From Prevotella sp. (GTDB taxonomy: Bacteria > Bacteroidota > Bacteroidia > Bacteroidales > Bacteroidaceae), in contig JAFVFY010000030.1 in NCBI GenBank assembly GCA_017475265.1, positions 37,367-101,366 on the forward strand: a stretch of DNA of 64,000 nt, read 5' to 3'. Positions 1 to 10,777 of the stretch are shown one piece after another. Below the pieces are notes generated by a model. The model did not search any database. It was not told where the DNA came from and saw only the letters and a program-made list of their open reading frames with translations. Positions within the stretch are counted from its first letter, which is position 1. Each line of letters begins with the position of its first letter. The translations under genes and the position numbers were made by a program.

Positions 1-319
1 AGTATTCCTTTTTTATTTGTATTGCCTTGTTAATCTCGCTCTGCGGTGTCTTCTGCGTCTTCTTCTGGAATCCGTTGAAGAGCATTACCACATTTCCATC
101 GTCGAAGATGAAGAACACACGGAAGATGTTACCGCCATGTTCGGCACGGAGTTCAAAAATCTCGTCGCGCAGGTATTTGACGAACTTGGCATTGACTCGT
201 TCCTGTGTTTTCAACATATCAATAACGTAGAACACTTTCCGGGCTTCGGCTTCAGTCAGTGAACTGATGAAGTCTCTGAAGTAGTTCTTGTACGCTGATA
301 TGGTTCTTTCGGCTTTCAT
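1..319 (-). CDS. HigB/RelE-type toxin, 3' end cut by window edge
   Basis: Reading from an ATG at 319 gives at least 106 codons without a stop to the window edge, so the C-terminus is missing. The protein begins MKAERTISAYKNYF and contains VKYLRDEIFELRAEHGG followed by FRVFFIFDDGNVVMLFNGF and a basic QKKTQKTP stretch. This is the usual beta-sheet core and basic end of RelE/HigB (phage Gp49-like) mRNA interferases of type II toxin-antitoxin systems. In the HigBA arrangement the toxin gene comes first, so the antitoxin should lie just outside the window. I see no antitoxin on the upstream side (320-390). Family assignment is by sequence pattern; toxicity is inferred. Confidence 0.8.
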   Translation of the reverse strand, partial: MKAERTISAYKNYFRDFISSLTEAEARKVFYVIDMLKTQERVNAKFVKYLRDEIFELRAEHGGNIFRVFFIFDDGNVVMLFNGFQKKTQKTPQSEINKAIQIKKEY

Positions 320-390
320 GGCTGCAAAATTACAAAAAGTTTTCAAATCAAGCAACTTTAAAGGCTGAAAAGTGAAAAATTCCGCGAAAG

Positions 391-723
391 TTATTGCCGT
401 TTCGCGGAATATTTTAGGATTACGACCTTCCGTCCGTCCACGATGTTCACTCCAGGTTGTAGACTATTGCGACGAGTGCCGTTGAGGGAGTAGATGGTAT
501 CTGATGGCTTTGTGTTGGTTTTTGCGGAACGGATGGCGGTTGTGCCCGACTGTTGCTGCCAGAAGTGGACAGCATCTTGGAGCCAGCCTTCGGCTACGGT
601 GCCAGTGCCGAGGCCGAAGCCGTGGGGCAGACCGTTGTACGAGTGGAACTCAGTGGGGATGCCGAGGGCTGAGAGACTTTCAAGACGGCTCTGCATGGTG
701 CGCCTAGTTATCAGCTGTGCAGG
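391..723 (-). pseudogene. C-terminal fragment of a secreted alpha/beta-hydrolase (esterase/lipase)
   Basis: The frame is open from a stop at 724-726 to a stop at 391. The first part (LGIPTEFHSYNGLPHGFGLG, then VAEGWLQDAVHFWQQQ) matches the end of BD-FAE/acetylesterase-type hydrolases, including the His of the catalytic triad in the LPHGFG motif. It is followed by a T9SS-like tail (TIYSLNGTRR, GVNIVDGRKVVIL). The nucleophile elbow and the N-terminal two thirds are absent and no signal peptide is present, so this is a remnant. It abuts another fragment at 704-1000. Confidence 0.65.
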
Positions 724-1000
724 TCACCGTGCCAGACAGAGCTATGCCTTTATCGCCGGATTCGCCGAAGCTGCCGGAATTGGCGCCTTCGCCGCCATCG
801 CCGCCATCGCCGCCGTTGATGTTTACGGTTCCGCTCTTGACAATAAGCGAGCCGCTGACACCCGGAAGGCCTGTGCCGCCATCGCCGCCATCGCCATTTT
901 CTATATTGGATGTGCCGGCTTCTCCCGTAGTTCCCCTTATGTTGTTAAAGACCGTCAGTGTACCTGGCCCTTCTACCGTCATGCCACGCATCAGCGTCAT
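704..1000 (-). pseudogene. Glycine-rich beta-helix-like fragment downstream of the giant gene
   Basis: A 98-residue frame starts at an ATG that overlaps the stop of the giant gene (ATGA). It reads as the interior of a repetitive surface protein: GPGTLTVFNNIRG, NGDGGDGGTG, GSLIVKSGTVNINGGDGGDG. The Gly-Asp-rich turns and alternating hydrophobic strands resemble the beta-helix-like protein encoded at 12469-15057. There is no signal peptide or sorting tail, so an internal fragment stranded by recombination is more likely than a working gene. The overlap could still allow coupled translation. Confidence 0.45.
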
Positions 1001-4000
1001 TTGATTAAGACCTTACTACCATTGATGATGTAAACACCAGGAGACAGGGTCTTTTGTTGCTCAAAATGCATTCCGGCATTATTTTTGCCTCTGAAAATGA
1101 GGTAGCCCTGGACGGAATAAACCTCATAGTCGCCATCGGGCACAATGCTCATTTCCCTGATACCCTGAATGTTCTTGTTATCAGTGAGGATAATGGGCGA
1201 ACTGAATGTTCCCATCACGGCATCCGGCTCGAAGGCAATTGTGCAGTCCTGAAGCTGGTCATTATCGTCCTTGACGAGGGCGTAGAGCATGCGGTGCTGC
1301 CCGTTCACGGTGGCATCGAACGTGAATGTCGCGTTGTCGCCCCCAGCCACGGTGAACACGTAGTAGCCACGGTCGGGTAACGTGGTGAAGGTTTCCTTGC
1401 TGTTGTTCGTTGCAGTGACGGCCACGTTGTCCATGTCAACATCTACGGCATCTGTAAGCATGAGCTTCGCAATGACCAGCATGTTGTCGGCATAGCCGTA
1501 GTTGTTGCCCGAGGACTGTTCACCGTCAGGTGCGAACATTCTTGCCTTTAGCGTGTTCTGTGAGGTGACATCGTCAAAGACGGGCTTTACTGCACTGCTG
1601 CCTGAATAGTACTTATAGCCCATGCCAGGCATGAAATTGGTCATGAGGCCTTCCCACCGACTATATGTCTGCGACCACTGGGCATAGCTGTCGCGAGCCT
1701 GCAGCACGTCGGCATCGTCGGCTGTGAAGCCGGAGAAGGCAGAGGTCACCGACTGGTTCTTATAGAACGGGTTGCGAATCCAAGTCCAGCCCTGCTTAAT
1801 GTCCTGCTTGGCCTCAGCTCCTGTGAGCAGTTTGCCCGATACAATAACGGAGACAGGCTCCACTGCCTTCATAGCATACATCGAATTCTCGTTCAACGAT
1901 TCCAGGTCGCGACCCATGAATCCGAAGGGACGGCCTGTCCTGTCGAGTTCCGGGTTCCATTCTGCACCATGCGTCTGCGTCTTGACCGTTGTGATTTTGC
2001 CGTTGGCAAATTTCAGGGCATCGTTCAGGCTCTGGCCGCTGGTGTTCACATAGAAGCTCACCCAGTTCCAGCCCTCCTTCAGGGCCAATGTCTGCTCCAC
2101 CATCGAGCCGGCAGAGAGCACCTCCGGATTGTCGTAGCTGCCGAAGGGTGCGCCGTTGGCGGTGAAGGTCATAGGTGCCGACGGGGAAGCCGTCGAGCGC
2201 GCCAGGGGTGCGTAGGTCACGTTGCGGCTGGCGTCCCATGCTTTGAAACTGATGCTCTTACCTAACTGGTTCTGGCCGCCATAGATGGTCATGTTGACGA
2301 AGTAGGTGTTGCGCTGGCTGCTGTACTGCACGTGGCTGACACCTACACATACGTCCTCCACGAAGGCGGCCACGAGATCGGCTTCGTCCTCGCTGTAGGC
2401 ACCGTCCACCACGAGGCGTGCTGTCATCGGTGTGCTGAACTCCTTGTCGCTCTTGTCAACAGCCCATCCGGGCGTATTGCCCGTTACACGCAGGTCGATG
2501 GCACAGCGTTCCGTCATATTGCTGCCCAGATTGGTGAGGCTGATGCTCTCCGACTGTCTGCCCACAGGCACGTTGGCGCTGACGGTGAATGTCACGGAGA
2601 CGCTGCCATTAGGATCGATGGTGCCGTTAGAAGGCGAAGCTGACAACCATGAAGGCATGCTCAGCGTCCAGCTCACATTGCCAGCACCCATGTTGACGAT
2701 GTCCTTGGTAAAGGTCATCTCTGTGCCTTCATCCGTTGTTACGTCTATCGGCTGACGGTCAGCCCATCGCAGCGGATTCTTACGCACGTAGGCATTCCAC
2801 GAGATGCGGTTCGAACTGTTGCCGTTGACATCGGGCACATTCTTCAGCGAGATGCTGACGGTGGTGCCCTCCAGCTTTTTCAGCACTTCGTTGTCAATAT
2901 TGATGGTCACCTTGCGGTCGCTGGCCGTGAACGTATAGAAGAGGTTACTGCGTGTAGGAGCAATCTTCAGCGGAGGCGTGGTCGAGGCCAGCACTAGTGC
3001 GCCACTTATGTCGTGGGTGTCGACGGGGGATTCCTCGACCGCGTTATGCGGCGAGAAGGTGGTGACGAGTTGGTTACCCTCGTCCGTATGTGAGTGCTCG
3101 AAAGGATAGTAGCGCACCAGACCCTTGACGGAAGCGGTATCAATCATGTTGTATCGCTCGTCAATCAGCAGCCGGTTACTGTACATTCCTTTCCAGATGC
3201 GCACCTCGTCAATGTCGCCCTCTAAGCCGTCGCCGATGTACAGACTGTCACATGCCAGGCTTGGCGTCGCCTTCTCTTGCAGGGCCATCTGGTTCGTACC
3301 GTCCACATAGACCATGGCTGAGATGCCGCGCTGCACGTTCAGCAACACGTGATGCCATTCGTTGCCGAAGGTTCCCACCGACTCATACATCTTCTCCTCG
3401 CCCTGCATTTTCGTCTTGAGGACGAGGTGACCGTCTGCATTGGCACTGAGCGTGACACCGTTGTTGCTGGTATGTAGGATTTGCTGGTCGGTGGCTCCTG
3501 CCAACTGGACTTCAGGCTTATACCAGAACTCCAGGGCATAGCTGTCCGCATCGTCCAGATTACAGTCGCCCATCGGGACAGCCAGATGCTTGTCGGCAGT
3601 GAGGTGTGTACTGTAGTTTACGTTGTCGATGAACCATCCGTTGTCAGGCACGTCGATGTTATTGCCGCCTACGATGTCCTCAGCGGCCAAGCCATGCCCC
3701 TCTTCCATCTTCCAGTAGTGCCACAGACCGTCCTCCAGTCCGCTCTTGCGCTTCATGCCGAGCGGCAGGTGGACATCGCCACGCACATAGTTCCACAGGG
3801 CGAGGTCGGCAAACTGTGTGTCAGATAATGCGCCAACCGTCATCTTGCCATTGCTCAGTATGTCGGGCACGGCTACGCCCGTAAACACTTTCTTCGTCTG
3901 GTCACCATAGCAGGCCGTCAGCGAGAGCACGTTCTGACTGGTCTCAGCTTGTGGGTTCCTGACCTTGTAGGACAACTGCCAGAACACCCATTCGTCGTCC

Positions 4001-7000
4001 TTGAAGGTCAGCGGTTCAGTGGCCGATACTTCAAACGGCTCGATTTCCTTGCCCTGCTCGTCAACGGTTCCACCAGTGGCTATGGTAATAAATGGCTTCT
4101 TCTCATTGACGCCCAACATTGCCAGCGTTTCGTTCGTACCGAACGTTAACAGAATGCCATCCGCCTTCTTCGTCCAGAACTCTACGGTGAACGAGCGGTT
4201 GCGCAGGTCAATCTTGTTCTGTGACGTCAGCTGGGAACCAGAGAGGTTCTGACCCACCAGTCCCACATGATAGACGTCTTTGCTGTTTTCAACCAGCGTG
4301 CCATAGACCCCAATGTTGTTGTCCTGAGTAATCTTGTCACCTGAAATGTCCTCGTTGAACTCGGCACTAATCATGCTTCCCAGATCCAGCACACCGTCTG
4401 ACGGCATGGGCAAGGCAATCAATGCCGGGCGACGCGTATCCTTGATGACTTCTATCTCTTCCGATGTCTTTGTCACCTCTTCCTCATTGCCGTGCTCTGT
4501 GGCCGACAGCACGCGGAAGGTGTAGTTGCCGTCAGAATACTCCTTCATGTCAAGAGCCACCTTGATGATACTGCCGTCTGTCTTTGCGGCCTCTTCCAGG
4601 CTCTCCTGTCCAGGCAGGGGCTCACCGGTCACCCATTCCTTTAGCATCGACCAGTCGTTTTTGTTATAGCGGTACTGCAGGCGCAATGCCTTCAGACCCT
4701 GATGATTCAAGTCGAAGTCGCTCACCAGGAAGTTCACGGTCGTACCCGTTGCTGTGTTCACCACTTGATGGTCGATATGCAGGGCCACGTCGCTCGACAC
4801 AGGCACGAAGTGGGCGCTGATGGGCACTACCGATTCTATGACCGGCCAGTGACTGGAGGCATCGTCCTGAGTGGTGGAGCGTAGGTAGAGCTTGATGTCG
4901 TTATAGTCCAGAATGCTCGTGTCTCCTTGTTTCAGCTCTATGACCTTCTCCACCGTCTTGTTGTAAGGCAGGTACAGCTTCAATCCCTCAAGCAGTGGCA
5001 TCCCGTCCACCGTCAGCTCGGCACCTTTATTGTTAGTATCAGGCTTGTAACTCAGTTTGAAGTAGTGGCCCGACTGTGCATACGACTGGTTGCTGAGCTT
5101 CACCTTGAAGAAAGCGGAGCCACCGTTGGGCACGTTGCTCTGTATGGGTTCGTCGATGATCAGCTGCGGCACCTCCATCTGGATGGTCTTCGCCATGATT
5201 TCCTCCCCCTTGCTATAGAAGAGCGTAGAGTCGCCGTCCTCGTAGGGGCCGTAAGTGTGACCCGCACGGGTACGGAAGATCGGACCCCATCCGTTATACG
5301 ATACGGCGAGTTGCTTATAGGCATTGTCCTTTTCCTCCTGTTTGCAGTACACATCCACCGAGTGGTCGCAGTAGTCGTTGTCCGCCAGGGTGTAGCTAAA
5401 CGTCTGGTTGCGGGAATTGGAAGTCGTTTTGCCACCTTTCTGCTTGTGGATACTATTGTTGGCGGTTTCAAAGACAATGCCTCTTTTATTAAACCTTGTT
5501 CCAGAATTCCATTGAACAATGTAATGCTCTTCGCCTTCGGTGGTTTCGACTTCGGTATAATCCGTTGCAGAGGTATAGGTTCGGCTCACTTTCGCACCCC
5601 CGTCGAATGAGATGTTCTCGGTCAGCACATCCGAGCTGTTACGGTCTTCATACATGAAGACTTTCTCCTGCTCGTTCCTTTTAATCAGGTTTTTCCAACC
5701 CTCTATCTGGTCGAGCATGAACTGAATGGTATCCTGACAGTTCTTGTTTGCTGGTGCGACGAACGCATACGAGGGTCCCTCCAGGTCATCATTGATGCCG
5801 GCAGCGCTGCCAAACGCCTTGTCATAGTTGCTGCGGCCATAGTTCGGGTCTGTCTCAGGTAGATTGCTGTAATAGTGGGCTTCAGTGATTTCATCGGGAT
5901 TCTTGCGAGGCTTGCCGTAAGTGTCCTTCAGCAGTTTCTTGATCTGAGCCTCGTAGTTGGGAATCATGGTAGTGAGTATCTCTAATTGCGAATAGACGAA
6001 AGTAGTCTTCAGCGAGTCCTGGACACCCGTCACGTCGCGGACATCGAATTTCGACGCATTCCTTGGGATATAGACCTGACGTGCATCGCCAAAGATACGG
6101 TTTCGGCTCACACCTATATACAGGTCGCCCCAGCTGCCTACATATTCCTTGCCGCTCGAGGTGGAAATATCCTGGGTCGTGGTATAAGACTCGGTGCTGA
6201 CATCGGTCGAGCCTTTGAGGATCGTGCCCTCTATTCCTTCGGAAAGCGTGTGCTTAATACCTGTTGTCTCAATTTTGCCAGAAGCAAGGTTCACCTGGCT
6301 TTCGGTTGACCCTTGCGCTTCATGGGCAATATCTTTCGTGTGTCCTCCATTACTGATAATGGTTTCCTTCTTCATGGTTACAGTCGATCCTTTCTTCCAT
6401 GTTGCGCTCGACTTGGCACCGGGCGGGTCGCGTAACACCATCACCACTTTGTCGGTGGCCAGGGTCACAAAGTTGTTACCCATGTTGATGGCACCCACGT
6501 TCACGCCCTTCATGCCCGCACCTTTATTACTGCCGTCAGCACGCCATTGGATGCCCGAATGGTCGCCTGGCACCCAGTCATACTGCTTGCCGCTGACAAT
6601 GAGTTGCATGGTGATGCTCTGCGCATGGTTGGTCTTCGCATTGGTATTAGGAAGGCCCGCTGTCCATGCGTAGGTGGCACAGCCTAAGCTGTCGAGTTGC
6701 ACGCCGTTGAGGTTCTCGCCAAACGGCGTTCCCTCCTCATACACAGTACCGTCCGTGCCCGTTTGCGTCTTGGCCACGATAGACTGGGTCGAAGACAGTG
6801 CATTGGCTATCTGTACATAACACTTTTCCAACGGCTGCTTGTCCTCTTCAGCCTTCGGGTCATCGGCGTTCTTGTAGCTTTCGTATGCCTCGATGTTCCA
6901 TTCATATTCATTGCCTGACTTAAAGACGGGATAGCCTAACTTGTAACTATAGCTGTCACCGTTCTTCGAGTACAGTTCTTCTATGGTGTATTTGCCGTCT

Positions 7001-10000
7001 TCATCACAGCCTAAATATGTGTTCTCTCCGAAGGGCGCTCCTTCGTTCACCTTGAACACGGGCGTGGTGTGGTAGTCGGCAATATACTTGGATTGATAGT
7101 GGTATATCTTCTCTGCTTTCTTCGAGACGGTTTCCTTGCCCGTTGTGGGGTCTGTCGCCTTGGTTTCGGTAAACAACGTGTCGGCTGACGCCATCTGGAA
7201 CTTACTGAGGTCAACGGTACGGCTTTCACCTACCGTCACATCGCTGTTGGCCACGAGCGTCTGGGCGCTCAACTGATAGTTGACAGGAGGTAGCAAGGCC
7301 GAGAACTCGCCCGTTTCGGCATCGGTCTCAATGTAGATCTTCCTACATTCCTCCACCGAGCCGAATCCGCGATACGCATGGCTCTGTATGCTGGTGGTGT
7401 CGCTGGGCACCTCCACGCGCTCGTCATTGAAGTCATAGACAAAGGTGGTGCCGTTGATGGTCTTCTTGGCGTTCACATAGCCACGGTCGTCGGTGGGAGT
7501 CAGCGTCATCGTCACACGTCCGATGTTGTTCTTCGACTGCTGGAAGCCCAACGGCTTGTTCTGATCCTTGAAACCGCCCACGATGCGGCCCACAAAGTTC
7601 ACCAATGTAGCATCCTCGAAGTCCAGGTTGTAGGTCTCTGCCAGGAAGGTGTGCTTGCCGCTGGTGGCAGGATAGCGTCCATTATCGACGAAGACGTGGT
7701 TGTTGCGCTTTACGGTGATGTAGTGGTCGCCGATGGGCACGGTGATGGTGAACTTGCCTTCTGCATCGGTCATGATGGGGTTGCCGTCAACGATGCAGGG
7801 CGTGCCATCGACTTCGAAGGTACAACTATCGACAGGAATAGTGGTGCCGGCATAGCGCACGGTGCCATGCACGGGGAAGTAGCTCACGTCGGTGAAATCT
7901 ACGCCGCTATACACCAGCGAATTGCTGCTGATGTAGCGCGTCTGCTTCGTGCTGTTGAACTCGTGGATGCCTTTAGAGGGCGTGATGGTGTAGTTAATGC
8001 CGTTGCCAGTGAAAGGTACACCCGTGATGACGTATGAGCCGTCGGCATCGGTCAGTCCGTATGAGGTGATCTGGCCTGTCTGGTTGGGGGAGTCCTCGGT
8101 GTAGGTGACGTCATTCTTTATATTGCCATGGATATTGTTAGGCACTTCGTTGGTTGCCGACTGGTCATAGACCTGCCCGGTGAGATAGCCTTCGTTCATA
8201 GGCCAATAGACGGAAAGGCTCTTCTCGTTGCCGGAGAGCATGCGGTCGTAGCTGCGAAGAATTTCGCTATCGGTCAAAGCACGGCTATAGAACCGGAACT
8301 CGTCAATGAGTAACTGAGTTTCGGGCGTCATAGAATAGTAAGGGTTTTTTATGCCCAGGCTCTTGTCATTCTTTTGCATGCCTACCACCATTGCCTTCGG
8401 CTTGCTTTTGCCAATTGGCCCGCTGGCGAGAGTGGTCTCATAAAGTTTTCCCTCTTCGTCTATCAAGCCTATGGTATAGTTTCCATAAAAATCGTATTGA
8501 GAATCTATTCTGTTACACCTAAGGAATACATAGTTCCAACTGTCGGCTTTCGGCTGGTTCTTAAGACGAGAAATGGCAAAGGTATCGTTCAAAAAATAGG
8601 TCAGGCCATTGCTGTCTTTATAGAGTTTCACATCCTCGCCATTCTCAGCGACAATGGTCAGCAGATAGCATCTTTCACTATTTGTCTTTACCCACATTCC
8701 GATGGTATAGTCGCCATTGAGGGCGTTTTCGCTGATACCATTCTCACCGCCGATGGGAATCTGGATACCATGGCTGTTCTCCGTGAATTGTGTGGCGTAG
8801 AAGAATGTCTTGGGGTTCTCGGTGCTGGCGTTCGGGGTGAGTGCCACACGGACGCTATCGACCGCGGCTCCCGTGCCGTAAATCACCTGACCGCTGATGG
8901 TGCCATAGCACTTTGCAAAGCCAACGTCGGTCTTGCTGTTGCTGCAGGTCTCCTGGCCTTCACATTCGGTATATGCCTCCACGCGATACTCATAGTACTG
9001 TCCGGCCTCGCAGGTCTGGTCGAGGTAGGAATAGGTGGAAGCAATGCCCTGGACGGTATGGACGGTATGAAAGTCCTCCTCCATCACCTGACGGCGCGAC
9101 ACCCGGAAGGTGGTGGGTGTGGAAGAAATCTGCCGGGCATTCCAGGTCAGCTGGCATCCACTCTTAAACGTGCCTTTCGAGGCGGTCAAGGCCGTCACCG
9201 TTGTCCCGCCACTGATTCTGGTAGGCGAGACGGTGGAGGGACTCATGTAGGGCGGCACGTTATCGCCACGGTCGAAGACGATGCGATAGAGGTAGCCTAC
9301 ACAGGAGGCTTCAATGCCCTCGGAGTGAACGAACTTGTCTGACAGGCTTCCCACTATGCCCGATGCCTGCTCCAGTTCCGATATTCGCTTCTTCGTAAGC
9401 TCTATCCATTCGGTGCCATTGGTCTTCAGGCACTGTACGGCGAAAGTGGGCTCGGTGCCGTTATAGGTATTCTTGGGTACTGCGAGGTGATTCCATACTA
9501 CTTCAATCCTGTCCTCAAACGGCGTTACCTCTGGACAGCCGATGAGCGGTGTCGTGAGCGAAATGACCACGTCCTCCACTGAAGTGCTCAACAGGTCCAT
9601 CGGTCCGTTGGCAGATGGTACAACGGTGCCGCCACGGCCTCTGTCCTGCAGCCAGTAGTTAGGATAGAAGCATACACTGTATTCGTATGTCGTCTCAAAG
9701 TCGAGTTCAGCATCCTTGTCCTCATACTTGAACTGGATGTCAGGATTGTCAATACTCATGTCCTTGAGCAGTGTCCACGAACTTTCACCCTGCTTGCGGC
9801 GATAGACATACCATTTTCCTGCGTAGGCGGCATCGTTCACGTCATAGTTTGGCGCATCAGCCATGCGCCAGGTCAGTGTGACGCTCTTCGCATACTGGTC
9901 GGTGGCGTAGTTTAGGTCTGTGGGCTGTGCAAATGCCTTCGTGGTAAATATTTTGGTGGGAAAGGTCTGCGTGCAATACTCATGCAGCGAGAGAAGCTCT

Positions 10001-10752
10001 GTCAGCGACACTTTATAAGGGTGGGAAATGGCATAGAGGCCCACGGTCTCAGGCACTTTGACTTCGAACCTGCCAGATTTTTGCGATGGGGATGTGGTGT
10101 TGAATGGATTGGTAGTGCTGCCTACAGGCTGCCCTGACACCACAAAGTGACGGCTGTTCAAAGAGCTGCCGAAATGGGCATCAATGACCATCGTCTCGGG
10201 CGAGACGAAATAAACCCTGCTGTCCTTCTCATCGAGCTGCATGTCGTTGAGCTTTGTCCTTTCCGCAGTAGTGGCAGAAAAGTCGAGGAACTTGATGTAG
10301 TCCTCAGCATCCCAGTTGGTCTGCCAGTTGCAGTCGAACCTCACGCTGAAGTCGCCCAACGGATCCTTGCACTTATACACCTTCAAGGTGGCAAACTGGT
10401 TGTCGCCGCCTGAAATTTGCTTCAGTTCGACCACGTATTCGTCATCACGCTTCAAGACGGTGTTCATATTGTAGGAACCGTCGAAGTCATCGTCCTTGCG
10501 GTAATTGAAGCTTCCGTATGAGAAACTCGTTGCATTGGGGATATACAATCCATATCTCTGGCCGATGTAAAACTGGTGGGAATAAAGGAAATTGTCCCAG
10601 CCTTTAAGGGCGGTGAGCCGCAGCTTGAACTCCTGCCAAGGCTCACTGACTGTCCTCGGGTGCTCACTTATCATGTCGGGGTAGTCCATGGCCTGCACCA
10701 TGCCCGCTGTCATGGCAAAAAGGATGGTTACGAATAGTTTCAGGTGTTTCAT
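997..10752 (-). CDS. Giant secreted multidomain LamG/Ig-like surface protein (3251 aa), paralogue 1
   Basis: A signal peptide (residues 1-21, ending MVQA) is followed by a unique N-terminal region and fibronectin III-like segments (about 270-610). Then come a carboxypeptidase-regulatory-like fold (from about 613), a LamG/concanavalin-like domain (about 680-850; LLIDEFRFYSRALTDSE), and further regulatory-like folds (about 900-1090; TDAEGKFTITVPIGDHY). After a long unassigned middle are two more LamG domains (about 2187 and 2404) and a BACON-like module (about 2690-2750; MPSWLSASPSNGT). The end carries a WNWVSFYV module and a T9SS-like tail ending GVYIINGSKVLIK. The 3199-residue protein at 39152-48751 has the same order, so the two are clear paralogues. 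Cell-surface adhesion or glycan binding is inferred. It is the last gene of the minus-strand locus and follows a fimbrillin-like lipoprotein by 25 bp. Confidence 0.9.
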   Translation of the reverse strand: MKHLKLFVTILFAMTAGMVQAMDYPDMISEHPRTVSEPWQEFKLRLTALKGWDNFLYSHQFYIGQRYGLYIPNATSFSYGSFNYRKDDDFDGSYNMNTVLKRDDEYVVELKQISGGDNQFATLKVYKCKDPLGDFSVRFDCNWQTNWDAEDYIKFLDFSATTAERTKLNDMQLDEKDSRVYFVSPETMVIDAHFGSSLNSRHFVVSGQPVGSTTNPFNTTSPSQKSGRFEVKVPETVGLYAISHPYKVSLTELLSLHEYCTQTFPTKIFTTKAFAQPTDLNYATDQYAKSVTLTWRMADAPNYDVNDAAYAGKWYVYRRKQGESSWTLLKDMSIDNPDIQFKYEDKDAELDFETTYEYSVCFYPNYWLQDRGRGGTVVPSANGPMDLLSTSVEDVVISLTTPLIGCPEVTPFEDRIEVVWNHLAVPKNTYNGTEPTFAVQCLKTNGTEWIELTKKRISELEQASGIVGSLSDKFVHSEGIEASCVGYLYRIVFDRGDNVPPYMSPSTVSPTRISGGTTVTALTASKGTFKSGCQLTWNARQISSTPTTFRVSRRQVMEEDFHTVHTVQGIASTYSYLDQTCEAGQYYEYRVEAYTECEGQETCSNSKTDVGFAKCYGTISGQVIYGTGAAVDSVRVALTPNASTENPKTFFYATQFTENSHGIQIPIGGENGISENALNGDYTIGMWVKTNSERCYLLTIVAENGEDVKLYKDSNGLTYFLNDTFAISRLKNQPKADSWNYVFLRCNRIDSQYDFYGNYTIGLIDEEGKLYETTLASGPIGKSKPKAMVVGMQKNDKSLGIKNPYYSMTPETQLLIDEFRFYSRALTDSEILRSYDRMLSGNEKSLSVYWPMNEGYLTGQVYDQSATNEVPNNIHGNIKNDVTYTEDSPNQTGQITSYGLTDADGSYVITGVPFTGNGINYTITPSKGIHEFNSTKQTRYISSNSLVYSGVDFTDVSYFPVHGTVRYAGTTIPVDSCTFEVDGTPCIVDGNPIMTDAEGKFTITVPIGDHYITVKRNNHVFVDNGRYPATSGKHTFLAETYNLDFEDATLVNFVGRIVGGFKDQNKPLGFQQSKNNIGRVTMTLTPTDDRGYVNAKKTINGTTFVYDFNDERVEVPSDTTSIQSHAYRGFGSVEECRKIYIETDAETGEFSALLPPVNYQLSAQTLVANSDVTVGESRTVDLSKFQMASADTLFTETKATDPTTGKETVSKKAEKIYHYQSKYIADYHTTPVFKVNEGAPFGENTYLGCDEDGKYTIEELYSKNGDSYSYKLGYPVFKSGNEYEWNIEAYESYKNADDPKAEEDKQPLEKCYVQIANALSSTQSIVAKTQTGTDGTVYEEGTPFGENLNGVQLDSLGCATYAWTAGLPNTNAKTNHAQSITMQLIVSGKQYDWVPGDHSGIQWRADGSNKGAGMKGVNVGAINMGNNFVTLATDKVVMVLRDPPGAKSSATWKKGSTVTMKKETIISNGGHTKDIAHEAQGSTESQVNLASGKIETTGIKHTLSEGIEGTILKGSTDVSTESYTTTQDISTSSGKEYVGSWGDLYIGVSRNRIFGDARQVYIPRNASKFDVRDVTGVQDSLKTTFVYSQLEILTTMIPNYEAQIKKLLKDTYGKPRKNPDEITEAHYYSNLPETDPNYGRSNYDKAFGSAAGINDDLEGPSYAFVAPANKNCQDTIQFMLDQIEGWKNLIKRNEQEKVFMYEDRNSSDVLTENISFDGGAKVSRTYTSATDYTEVETTEGEEHYIVQWNSGTRFNKRGIVFETANNSIHKQKGGKTTSNSRNQTFSYTLADNDYCDHSVDVYCKQEEKDNAYKQLAVSYNGWGPIFRTRAGHTYGPYEDGDSTLFYSKGEEIMAKTIQMEVPQLIIDEPIQSNVPNGGSAFFKVKLSNQSYAQSGHYFKLSYKPDTNNKGAELTVDGMPLLEGLKLYLPYNKTVEKVIELKQGDTSILDYNDIKLYLRSTTQDDASSHWPVIESVVPISAHFVPVSSDVALHIDHQVVNTATGTTVNFLVSDFDLNHQGLKALRLQYRYNKNDWSMLKEWVTGEPLPGQESLEEAAKTDGSIIKVALDMKEYSDGNYTFRVLSATEHGNEEEVTKTSEEIEVIKDTRRPALIALPMPSDGVLDLGSMISAEFNEDISGDKITQDNNIGVYGTLVENSKDVYHVGLVGQNLSGSQLTSQNKIDLRNRSFTVEFWTKKADGILLTFGTNETLAMLGVNEKKPFITIATGGTVDEQGKEIEPFEVSATEPLTFKDDEWVFWQLSYKVRNPQAETSQNVLSLTACYGDQTKKVFTGVAVPDILSNGKMTVGALSDTQFADLALWNYVRGDVHLPLGMKRKSGLEDGLWHYWKMEEGHGLAAEDIVGGNNIDVPDNGWFIDNVNYSTHLTADKHLAVPMGDCNLDDADSYALEFWYKPEVQLAGATDQQILHTSNNGVTLSANADGHLVLKTKMQGEEKMYESVGTFGNEWHHVLLNVQRGISAMVYVDGTNQMALQEKATPSLACDSLYIGDGLEGDIDEVRIWKGMYSNRLLIDERYNMIDTASVKGLVRYYPFEHSHTDEGNQLVTTFSPHNAVEESPVDTHDISGALVLASTTPPLKIAPTRSNLFYTFTASDRKVTINIDNEVLKKLEGTTVSISLKNVPDVNGNSSNRISWNAYVRKNPLRWADRQPIDVTTDEGTEMTFTKDIVNMGAGNVSWTLSMPSWLSASPSNGTIDPNGSVSVTFTVSANVPVGRQSESISLTNLGSNMTERCAIDLRVTGNTPGWAVDKSDKEFSTPMTARLVVDGAYSEDEADLVAAFVEDVCVGVSHVQYSSQRNTYFVNMTIYGGQNQLGKSISFKAWDASRNVTYAPLARSTASPSAPMTFTANGAPFGSYDNPEVLSAGSMVEQTLALKEGWNWVSFYVNTSGQSLNDALKFANGKITTVKTQTHGAEWNPELDRTGRPFGFMGRDLESLNENSMYAMKAVEPVSVIVSGKLLTGAEAKQDIKQGWTWIRNPFYKNQSVTSAFSGFTADDADVLQARDSYAQWSQTYSRWEGLMTNFMPGMGYKYYSGSSAVKPVFDDVTSQNTLKARMFAPDGEQSSGNNYGYADNMLVIAKLMLTDAVDVDMDNVAVTATNNSKETFTTLPDRGYYVFTVAGGDNATFTFDATVNGQHRMLYALVKDDNDQLQDCTIAFEPDAVMGTFSSPIILTDNKNIQGIREMSIVPDGDYEVYSVQGYLIFRGKNNAGMHFEQQKTLSPGVYIINGSKVLIK

Positions 10753-10777
10753 AATATTGCAGTTTTTATGTTATTTC

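Noticed and set aside
494-1033. Plus-strand open frame of 179 codons over the left-end fragments
   Set aside because: Low-complexity antisense of the glycine-rich fragment and the giant gene's end; no start signal or family pattern.
8374-9342. Long plus-strand frames inside the giant genes (this one 322 codons, others to 230)
   Set aside because: Antisense frames of GC-rich coding DNA; the minus-strand frames have signal peptides, domains and paralogues.
997-10752. Giant proteins as polymorphic or RHS-type toxins
   Set aside because: No YD repeats, no C-terminal toxin domain and no immunity gene; LamG, Ig-like and T9SS-type features fit surface proteins.
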